Below, piece after piece: positions 15,434 to 21,588 of a stretch of 21,588 bases of DNA. Source of the stretch: JADJPL01 sp964607915 (GTDB taxonomy: Bacteria; Bacteroidota; Bacteroidia; Chitinophagales; Saprospiraceae). A program made the position numbers and the translations under genes. Location: assembly GCA_964607915.1 (NCBI GenBank), contig CAZSMU010000060.1, forward strand, positions 1 through 21,588. Reading direction: 5' to 3'. Under the pieces are notes generated by a model. The model did no database searches, had not been told where the DNA came from, and saw only the letters and a program-made list of their open reading frames with translations. Position 1 is the first letter of the stretch; every line of letters starts with the position of its first letter.

Positions 15434-15784
15434 ATGGACAATCCGATGCACCAGTGGGGCGAAGACCAGCCCTCGCGCGATCCAAAAACCATCGCTATCG
15501 TAGCGTATTTAACCATCATAGGGTGTATTATCGCTATGATCTGGAACAATCCGCGCTCCGAACAGGCGTCTTTCCACATCCGGCAGTCGCTGGGGCTCAT
15601 GCTCATTTGGATGGGTTCCCGCTTTGTGGCTTTCGTCCCTTTTTTCGGCCATACACTGGCTAGAGGGCTGTCGTTGGGGGCTTTTGTACTGCTCATCATA
15701 GGCCTCATAGGGGCGGTACAGGGCCAGCAGAAACCTGTCCCTGTACTGGGCGAATACTTTCAGGAATGGTTTAAAACACTTTAA
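15434..15784 (+). CDS. Small three-helix membrane protein (DUF4870-like)
   Basis: The 116-residue product has a polar N-terminus (MDNPMHQWGEDQPSRDPKT) and three hydrophobic helices at about 19-37, 53-71 and 78-96. FHIRQSLGLMLIW between helices 1 and 2 resembles the conserved FHxRQSL segment of DUF4870/Tic20-like small membrane proteins. The function of these is not settled. I chose ATG 15434: the open frame extends to 15218, but that stretch overlaps the divergent gene and its promoter and has no family similarity. A full promoter lies at 15351-15383. The gene ends one base before the tandem palindromes. Confidence 0.8.
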   Translation: MDNPMHQWGEDQPSRDPKTIAIVAYLTIIGCIIAMIWNNPRSEQASFHIRQSLGLMLIWMGSRFVAFVPFFGHTLARGLSLGAFVLLIIGLIGAVQGQQKPVPVLGEYFQEWFKTL

Positions 15785-15844
15785 CTCACCGAATTTAGCT
15801 AAATTCCGTGCATAAACTCACTGAATTTAGCTAAATTCGGTGAG
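15785..15844. repeat. Two tandem palindromic repeats upstream of the DUF4143 ATPase gene
   Basis: Two 28-base units, 15785-15812 and 15817-15844, are identical at 24 of 28 positions. Each holds the same perfect 16-bp palindrome GAATTTAGCTAAATTC (15791-15806 and 15823-15838). Centres are 32 bases apart, about three helical turns. In addition, the outer arms 15783-15798 and 15831-15846 are perfect complements over 16 bases, so the whole block can fold into one stem in RNA. The second unit abuts and overlaps the -33 region of the promoter at 15851-15858. An operator for a dimeric regulator is the simplest reading; a terminator for the preceding gene or the remnant of a small mobile repeat are alternatives. 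Confidence 0.75.
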
Positions 15845-15850
15845 TTTAAA

Positions 15851-15858
15851 TATCTTTG
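15851..15858 (+). promoter_or_regulatory. -7 promoter element of the DUF4143 ATPase gene
   Basis: TATCTTTG is a perfect TAnnTTTG match, seven bases after the second palindromic unit. Transcription would begin near 15865, leaving a leader of about 20 bases before ATG 15886. The expected -33 position falls inside the palindrome. Confidence 0.6.
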
Positions 15859-15885
15859 TGGGGAAAATGATGAAAAGAGCCCACC

Positions 15886-17034
15886 ATGCAAATCCTGAAG
15901 CGATTAATCGAAGAGAAGCTGGAATCCCGGATCGGCCCGGGTAAGGCGGTAATCCTTTTAGGTCCTCGAAGGGTAGGTAAGACCTTTCTTTTACAAACTT
16001 TCCTGGCAAAGGTCCGGGAGCCCTATCTCTTGTGGAGCGGAGAGGATACCTCGCTGTGGAAAATACTGGAAGAAAGGAGTATTATACGTTACAGGAGTAT
16101 AATCGGGAATATCCGGTTACTGATCATTGACGAAGCGCAAAAAATACAGGAGGTAGGCGCTGTATTAAAGCTGATGCTCGATCACATACCCGGCCTCAAA
16201 ATCATCGCTACCGGCTCATCGGCTTTTGACCTTCGCCGGGTGCTGGGGGAGCCCCTCACGGGAAGAAAATGGACCCTTCGCTTATTTCCTTTGTCCGAAC
16301 AGGAATTCGCCAGTTGTGAAGACTACTTGACGCAGGAAGCCCATATCCGGGAGCGCCTGGTGCTAGGCAGCTACCCGGAACTTCTGCACCTGCATACCCC
16401 TGGGGAAAAAGCGGAATACCTGCATGGTTTGGTGAACGACTATTTGCTAAAAGATATCCTGGAGTTGGACGGGATGCGGTATTCGCACAAGATTATGGAT
16501 CTTTTGCGCCTGCTCGCTTTTCAGGTGGGCTCGGAGGTATCTGTCTCAGAACTGGGCAGGCAACTCGGGATGGACAAAAACACCGTGGATCGCTACCTGG
16601 GGTTGCTGGCCGATACATTCATCATCTTCAACCTCAGGGGCTACTCCAGAAATTTGCGCAAGGAAATTTCCAAAAACACAAAATGGTACTTCTTTGACAA
16701 TGGAATCCGAAATGCGTTAATCTCGAATCTCAACCCCTTGGAACTTCGGAACGACCAGGGGATTCTCTGGGAGAACTACGTCCTTGCCGAACGCATCAAA
16801 TATCAACACTACAATAGTTTGTTAGCCAACAATTTTTTTTGGCGCACCTATGACGGGCAGGAAATAGACTGGATAGAGGAACGGTCGGGGTCTTTATACG
16901 CGTACGAGATGAAATGGCAAAAGCCATACGCAAAGGTGCCACAGGCCTGGAAAAACGCCTATCCGGAGAGTAGTTTCCAGGTGGTACACCCGGGAAATTG
17001 GAGGACTTTCATCCTCGACCCGGCGGGTGTATAA
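15886..17034 (+). CDS. AAA-type ATP-binding protein with DUF4143 domain
   Basis: A 382-residue protein with an N-terminal ATPase domain: Walker A GPRRVGKT (26-33), Walker B LLIIDEAQ (78-85) and sensor ATGSSAF (108-114). A winged-helix segment follows (about 218-250, VSVSELGRQLGMDKNTVDRYL). The C-terminal DUF4143 region carries DGQEIDWIE and YAYEMKW (D328, E341, K343), the spacing of a PD-(D/E)XK nuclease-like core. Such proteins are common, often multicopy, in bacteria and archaea, and their role is unknown. Links to mobile DNA, toxin-antitoxin-like or defence functions have been suggested rather than shown. The gene looks less GC-rich than its neighbours, which with the palindromes hints at transfer. 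It is monocistronic and converges on the Asp-box gene. Confidence 0.9.
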   Translation: MQILKRLIEEKLESRIGPGKAVILLGPRRVGKTFLLQTFLAKVREPYLLWSGEDTSLWKILEERSIIRYRSIIGNIRLLIIDEAQKIQEVGAVLKLMLDHIPGLKIIATGSSAFDLRRVLGEPLTGRKWTLRLFPLSEQEFASCEDYLTQEAHIRERLVLGSYPELLHLHTPGEKAEYLHGLVNDYLLKDILELDGMRYSHKIMDLLRLLAFQVGSEVSVSELGRQLGMDKNTVDRYLGLLADTFIIFNLRGYSRNLRKEISKNTKWYFFDNGIRNALISNLNPLELRNDQGILWENYVLAERIKYQHYNSLLANNFFWRTYDGQEIDWIEERSGSLYAYEMKWQKPYAKVPQAWKNAYPESSFQVVHPGNWRTFILDPAGV

Positions 17035-17082
17035 AAAAGCTCCCTTGATTTCCGGAGGCGGCACAGAAGCTTTCCACCCTTC

Positions 17083-20000
17083 TTAGCGCGGTGCCTGTAC
17101 CCCATCAAACCAAGCACCGCCGAGCGTCCGGAATTCATCCTCAAAGGGCTTCCAGGTCTCTGACAAGAAGGCGCGCACTTCCACAGCATACGTTTCCACG
17201 AGCGCTTTTGCGGTTTCGAGCCGTTGCCATTCCTGGGCGGAAGGGGGCGCGGTGCGGGCGGCGGCGATCATGACCATCTCCTCCATCTTTGAGTAGGGCG
17301 ACACAGCGGTACTTTGCCAGGCACCCACCTGGCGGTTGACCGGGCGGGGCTGCCCTTTGAGGCGAAGGGTGCTGAGTTGTGCTTTCATTTCGCTTGCCGT
17401 GCGGAGCCGGTTTTTTTCTGCTTCGCCGGACTGCCGGGCGAAGTGTGCTTCTATTTTTTCGGCAGCCGCTATCCGTTGGTCTATCTGCTGCAGAAGCGAG
17501 AACAGTTTGCCCGCCTGCTCATGGACGGCTTTTCGCAGGGCGTACAAGGGGATATCTGCATCCGGCAGGCTTGCGAAGCGGGGGTCGGCAACGACGGTCA
17601 CGACAGCGGTATCTTTGAAAGTCCGGTATTCCATCACGACGGAGTACTGCCCGGGCAAAACGGGGATGCCCCTTTCGTCTTCGCCCCTCCAGGATGGAGG
17701 AATAGGGGGGCCGGCTTCGTCTAATTTCCAGATGAGGTAGTTCAAGCCCGGCAGCAGGCCGGTAGCCTGCAGGCGCTGTATGGCTTCCTTCTTTTCGTTA
17801 TACACGGTGGCTCTGGCGGTATCTTTGCCCGCCGGCGTTCCCTGGATATAGAAAGGCAGTTGCGTCTTTTGAAATACCCGGTTTTCCCCTTCGAAGGTGG
17901 TATGGAAGCCCGTCCAGATATTTCCGGGAGGAGCGATAAACAGGCCCTTTACCTGTACGGCGTCGTTCACGGGGAGCGCGGTGAGGCCGGGATTGATGCG
18001 GCCGGCTGCGATTTCGCGAAGGCTGCGCAGGTCATCGAGCACCCATATAGCCCTTCCGAAGGTACCCACGACCAGAGCGGACTCCCTTTCCTGGATATGC
18101 AGGTCCATGGTGGAAACGGCAGGGAAGCCGTTGCCGAAGCGTTGCCAGGACTGGCCTGCGTCCATGCTCATCCAGAGCCCCTGTTCGGTGCCGAGGAAGA
18201 GCAGCCTGGGTTCTACGGGATCCTGGACGAACGACAGGGCGTAGCCGTCCACTTTGGTTTCATCCGCCATGCGCGCCCAGGTCTGGCCGAAGTCCTCAGA
18301 CTTGAACAAGTAGGGGGCGTAATCGCCTTTTCGATAGTGGTTTACCACCATCCACACCGCGCCGGCCCGGTAGCGGGAGGCGTGCAGATGGGCGATCCAT
18401 CCTTCGCGGGGCATTCCGCGCACCTTTTCGCTGAGGTTGGTCCAGGACAGGCCTCCGTTGGTGGTCAGCTGAATTTGGCCATCGTCGGTGCCGGCCCAGA
18501 TCACCTGGCTATCTATGGGGCTGGGGGCGATAGAGAGGATGGTGTTATAAGTTTCTGCGCCCGACACGTCGAGGGTGAGGCCGCCGTAGTCTTCTTTTTG
18601 GTGTTCCGGGTTATTGGTACTCAGGTCGGGGGAAAGGATAGACCAGGTAGCCCCTTTATCGCGACTGAGGTGCAGGAACTGGGAGCCGTAATACACCGAA
18701 GCAGGGTTCCGGGGATTTTTGGCGAAGCCTGCATTCCAGTTGAAGCGCAGGCGGGTCTTGAGGTCTGGGGCGGGGGGTCGGATACTGTTGTAGTATCCGG
18801 TCAGTTTATCGTAGCGGTATAAGTCGCCGTTTTGGGAAGAGCCATAGCCAAAGCGGGAATTGTCGAGGTCGGGGGCGATGTCGAACCCGTCGCCGCCGAC
18901 CAGGTATTGCCAGTACAAGGTGCGGATACCGCCCCGTTTCCAGGTATAGGCGGGTCCGGACCAGTTGCCGTTGTCCTGCATACCGCCATAGACATTGAAG
19001 GGCAGGTCTTCATCGGCGCTGACGTGGTAGAACTGGGCTACGGGGATATTTTCGGGGAAGAACCAGCTTTTGCCGTGGTCGAAGGTGATGCCCAGCCCTC
19101 CGTCGCCCCCGATGATGAAGTGCTGGGGGTCGCTGGGGTTTACCCAAAAAGCATGGAAGTCGGCGTGTATCCCTTTTGTTTCATCGGCGGGAATCATGGG
19201 GATGGAGTCGAACGAGATGCCTCCGTCGTAGCTCAAAGTCAGGGGTTGATAGATATTGTAGAGTCGGTTAGGGTCTTTGCTGTCCACGGCCAGGTCTTGG
19301 AAGTAGAAGGGTCGGTTATTGGTAAATTTGGGGGTATCGTTGATTTTTTTCCAGGATTTGCCGGCATCATCGCTGCGGTAGAGTGCATTTTTGGCAGCTT
19401 CTACCTTGGCATAGACGCGGTTGGTATCGCTGGGGGCTATGGCGATGCCGATTCGGCCGAGGTCGCCGGTGGGCAGGCCCTGTTCCGGGCCCAATTTTTT
19501 CCAGGATTCGCCTCCGTTGTACGTCACGAAGAGGCCGGAGCCTGGGCCTCCGGAAGTGAAGGAGTAGGGAGTACGGCGGTGTTCATAGAGGGCGGCGAAG
19601 AGTTTTTTCGGGTTTTGGGGGTCCATGACGAGGTCGGCTACCCCGGAGCTGGCGTTGGTAAAGAGGATGCGGGTCCAGGTTTTGCCGCCGTCGCTCGTTT
19701 TGTAGAGTCCTCTGTTCGGGCCGGGCGTGAAGGGGTCGCCCATAGCTCCCGCATAGACGGTATTGGAATCGGAGGGGTCTATGAGGATTCGGTGTATGGT
19801 TTTGGTCGCTTCGAGGCCGAGGCATTGCCAGGTTTTGCCGCCGTCGCGGCTGCGGAAGATCCCCCTGCCGAGGTTCATGGAGTTGCGCGGGTTGCCTTCT
19901 CCGGTACCGACCCAAACCACGTTGGGGTTGCTTTGCTGGATGCGGACGGAGCCGATGTTCTGGGTGGGCTGCTCATCAAAAACCGGTTTCCAGGCCGAGC

Positions 20001-20217
20001 CTCCGTTTTCCGATTTCCAGACCCCGCCGGAGGCAGCGGCAGCGAAGATAATTTTGGGGTTGGCGTGTACGGCATCTATAGCCGTGATCCGGCCGCTCAT
20101 ATTGGCCGGGCCGATGTTGCGGATAGACAGGTTTTCCAGGCCGGGGAGTTGTGCAAGGGTCATCCTGGCACAGAGGAAGAGAAGGAGGGACAAGTGAAGT
20201 TTCATAGTATATTGCAT
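17083..20217 (-). CDS. Secreted Asp-box (BNR/sortilin VPS10-like) beta-propeller protein
   Basis: A product of 1044 residues (1040 from the second ATG at 20205) with a signal peptide ending MTLAQ. The first ~700 residues hold about eleven Asp-box-like turns of the type S/T-x-D/N-x-G-x-S/T-W/F, for example SENGGSAW, SRDGGKTW, TSDGGKTW, SDDAGKSW, SEDFGQTW and SMDAGQSW. This is the repeat of sialidase-like and sortilin/VPS10 propellers. The start LENLSIRNIGPANMSGRITAI is typical of the large 'glycosyl hydrolase/VPS10 domain' proteins of Bacteroidota. The C-terminal ~300 residues lack Asp boxes and include helical, charged stretches. No sialidase arginine triad or other catalytic set was identified, so binding or a structural role is as likely as hydrolysis. 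ATG 20217 directly follows the TAA of the upstream gene, showing an operon. Confidence 0.85.
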   Translation of the reverse strand: MQYTMKLHLSLLLFLCARMTLAQLPGLENLSIRNIGPANMSGRITAIDAVHANPKIIFAAAASGGVWKSENGGSAWKPVFDEQPTQNIGSVRIQQSNPNVVWVGTGEGNPRNSMNLGRGIFRSRDGGKTWQCLGLEATKTIHRILIDPSDSNTVYAGAMGDPFTPGPNRGLYKTSDGGKTWTRILFTNASSGVADLVMDPQNPKKLFAALYEHRRTPYSFTSGGPGSGLFVTYNGGESWKKLGPEQGLPTGDLGRIGIAIAPSDTNRVYAKVEAAKNALYRSDDAGKSWKKINDTPKFTNNRPFYFQDLAVDSKDPNRLYNIYQPLTLSYDGGISFDSIPMIPADETKGIHADFHAFWVNPSDPQHFIIGGDGGLGITFDHGKSWFFPENIPVAQFYHVSADEDLPFNVYGGMQDNGNWSGPAYTWKRGGIRTLYWQYLVGGDGFDIAPDLDNSRFGYGSSQNGDLYRYDKLTGYYNSIRPPAPDLKTRLRFNWNAGFAKNPRNPASVYYGSQFLHLSRDKGATWSILSPDLSTNNPEHQKEDYGGLTLDVSGAETYNTILSIAPSPIDSQVIWAGTDDGQIQLTTNGGLSWTNLSEKVRGMPREGWIAHLHASRYRAGAVWMVVNHYRKGDYAPYLFKSEDFGQTWARMADETKVDGYALSFVQDPVEPRLLFLGTEQGLWMSMDAGQSWQRFGNGFPAVSTMDLHIQERESALVVGTFGRAIWVLDDLRSLREIAAGRINPGLTALPVNDAVQVKGLFIAPPGNIWTGFHTTFEGENRVFQKTQLPFYIQGTPAGKDTARATVYNEKKEAIQRLQATGLLPGLNYLIWKLDEAGPPIPPSWRGEDERGIPVLPGQYSVVMEYRTFKDTAVVTVVADPRFASLPDADIPLYALRKAVHEQAGKLFSLLQQIDQRIAAAEKIEAHFARQSGEAEKNRLRTASEMKAQLSTLRLKGQPRPVNRQVGAWQSTAVSPYSKMEEMVMIAAARTAPPSAQEWQRLETAKALVETYAVEVRAFLSETWKPFEDEFRTLGGAWFDGVQAPR

Positions 20218-21582
20218 TTATTCCCCGGCGGGGATGAACCAGGTATTGGTGTTCAGGTCAACCCCGCCCTTCATTTCTTCCTGTACGACGCGGTCTATGA
20301 TCCAGACCCCCTTTCGGGCCATATTTTCGAAGGTATCCATTCCGTTATTTTCAAAACCGACCCTTGTGCGGTGGATATAAAAGCGATGGGAGAGTTTTTT
20401 CCGGAAAGCCTTTTCGACGCCGTCTTTGCCCAGCATAAACCCGAGCAGGCCGCCCCAGGTGGCGGTGGGGTTATCGGAGTCCCAGCCGGCCAGGGTGCCT
20501 ATTTTTATGGTTTGTACCAGATCGCCTTCGCCATAGAACAGGCTGACCAGGCTGGCGGCGAAGTTGATTCCGGCGGCAAAGCAGCCATTGCAGTACAAGT
20601 TGCGGGAGCTCAGGTCGTATCCGTCCATCTGCTGGAGCTGGTAGCGCACGTACACGGAGTCTCTTGCCTGTTCCCATGGAATCCCTTCGTCGTATTTGGA
20701 TTTTACGTAAGTGTACATTTTGTGCGCATAAGAAGTCGGGGGCAGGTGGTTTTTTGCCTGTTCGGCCATCCGGAAAATCTGTTCTTTCATGGGCAGGGAC
20801 GCATCCGTGGCGGAGGCCAGGGAGAACATCTGCACGTAGAATTCCGAGATCCACTGGCTGTTTTCGCGGGCGGTGGTTTGTATGGGCAGCTTTGCCATTT
20901 TGAGGGCTATGTCGGGGCGGGCGGGCGCGAGCAGGCCGAACAGCTCGGTGGTGAGTTGGGCGTCTATCATTTCGTATTCCGGGTTGTTGGCGGGGTCACC
21001 GGTGGCGGGCGGTATCAGGCCCTGTTTCATGAGATCGAGCGCCTTTTGGTTGGAGACCCACAAATAGTTTTCCTCTTCCGGTTTGATGTGTTGCAGCCAG
21101 CCCTCGCGGATCTGTTCACCATTGAGCACGGAGGTTTGGTGTTTCCATAAAAGTTCCTGGTAGATGTATTCGATATCGGTATCGTCGTCGGCGCCCCAGG
21201 CGCTGTCCACGTCGGCGAGTACGAAGTCAATAGTTGGAGAAATCGAGCTGGGGATGCCCTGGCCCCAGATGCTGGGCTGGTCGGGCTTGCCCCAATCGTC
21301 GCGCGTGTAGAAAGGGCCGGTTTTGATTTCGCCGACATCCCCGATTTTGTCCATTTCGGTGACCAGGCCGGTCCAGTTGGCGATGCAGGTAGCTAGCCAG
21401 AACCCCTGCAGCTTGTCGAAGTAGGCTTCCCGGGAGAGGCGGATATCGCTGGGTTTCGGGGTGTAGGCTGCGTAGCTGAGGGTGGGGTTTTTACCCGGTT
21501 CGCCGGGAGAGCTGCAGCCCGTCGCCGCGAGGAGAGCGGCACCCCACAGCAGGGGGAGTGAAAGAGCGGTGGGTTTTATCAT
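20218..21582 (-). CDS. ADP-ribosylglycohydrolase-family lipoprotein
   Basis: The 454-residue product begins with a lipoprotein signal (MIKPTALSLPLLWGAALLAATGC, Cys23), so it should sit in the envelope. The body matches the all-helical ADP-ribosylglycohydrolase fold (DraG/ARH family). The N-terminal helix has YFDKLQGFWLATCIANWTG. The metal-binding acidic motif is GADDDTDIEYIYQELL (D132-D136). The late motif is GTLAGWDSDNPTATWGGLLGFMLG, where GxDxDN holds the second metal-binding aspartates. The family removes ADP-ribose from proteins or small molecules, but many members have unknown substrates. Export outside the cytoplasm, where ADP-ribosylated proteins are not expected, suggests another glycosidic substrate. 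It precedes and abuts the Asp-box gene. Its promoter lies outside the window: only six bases remain before the edge. Confidence 0.87.
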   Translation of the reverse strand: MIKPTALSLPLLWGAALLAATGCSSPGEPGKNPTLSYAAYTPKPSDIRLSREAYFDKLQGFWLATCIANWTGLVTEMDKIGDVGEIKTGPFYTRDDWGKPDQPSIWGQGIPSSISPTIDFVLADVDSAWGADDDTDIEYIYQELLWKHQTSVLNGEQIREGWLQHIKPEEENYLWVSNQKALDLMKQGLIPPATGDPANNPEYEMIDAQLTTELFGLLAPARPDIALKMAKLPIQTTARENSQWISEFYVQMFSLASATDASLPMKEQIFRMAEQAKNHLPPTSYAHKMYTYVKSKYDEGIPWEQARDSVYVRYQLQQMDGYDLSSRNLYCNGCFAAGINFAASLVSLFYGEGDLVQTIKIGTLAGWDSDNPTATWGGLLGFMLGKDGVEKAFRKKLSHRFYIHRTRVGFENNGMDTFENMARKGVWIIDRVVQEEMKGGVDLNTNTWFIPAGE

Positions 21583-21588
21583 TGTTTT

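Noticed and set aside
15785..15844. Start of a CRISPR array
   Set aside because: There are only two units, each palindromic, with a four-base gap and no spacers.
18832..21150. A 772-codon open frame on the plus strand opposite the Asp-box and ADP-ribosylglycohydrolase genes
   Set aside because: Its product is rich in Gly, Val and Ala without domains or membrane or signal features. It is the antisense shadow of two genes with clear family motifs, kept open by high GC.

Overview
The window looks like a chromosomal segment from a member of the Bacteroidota. The evidence is a SusC/SusD outer-membrane pair, an N-terminal membrane module of the kind fused to AraC regulators in this phylum, several exported proteins and lipoproteins, no obvious Shine-Dalgarno sequences, and several promoters with the Bacteroidota -7 element TAnnTTTG. 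Gene content and fairly high GC would suit a Saprospiria/Lewinella-like bacterium, but that placement is inference. No tRNA, rRNA, CRISPR array, insertion sequence or phage gene was seen.

Layout. At the left edge (1-566, minus) is the start of a membrane-anchored AraC-type regulator, cut off by the window. Divergent from it is a susC-susD pair (854-5529, plus); susC contains a 100-N assembly gap. susD converges on a membrane-anchored coiled-coil protein with two helix-hairpin-helix repeats (5566-6762, minus), and a perfect 15-bp-stem hairpin lies between them. Next come an exported lipoprotein MsrB (7029-7556, plus) and a secreted family 9 glycoside hydrolase (7553-9319, minus), whose stop codons overlap in one CTAG. 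Divergent from the hydrolase is a P-type cation ATPase (9414-11939, plus), followed by a TrpF-like TIM-barrel protein (12000-12653, plus).

The middle minus-strand block reads, in transcription order, an endonuclease/exonuclease/phosphatase-family protein (15298-14174), an Rrf2-type regulator (14147-13710) and a TauE/SafE permease (13554-12664). A divergent intergenic region with promoters on both strands separates it from a small three-helix membrane protein (15434-15784, plus). Directly after that gene are two tandem 16-bp palindromes 32 bp apart, next to a good promoter for an ATPase of the AAA plus DUF4143 type (15886-17034, plus). The right end is a two-gene minus-strand operon: a lipoprotein of the ADP-ribosylglycohydrolase family (21582-20218) followed without a gap by a large secreted Asp-box beta-propeller protein (20217-17083).

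How the genes may work together. SusC/SusD would import an oligosaccharide or peptide, and the divergent membrane AraC-type gene is a possible regulator. The nearby family 9 hydrolase could supply beta-glucan oligosaccharides but is not in the same operon. The Rrf2 gene beside TauE/SafE suggests a sulfur- or redox-linked unit. Much of the window serves the cell envelope. The least explained parts are the tandem palindromes at the DUF4143 ATPase gene, the exported ADP-ribosylglycohydrolase/Asp-box operon, and a TrpF homologue that lacks the usual substrate-binding arginine motif.
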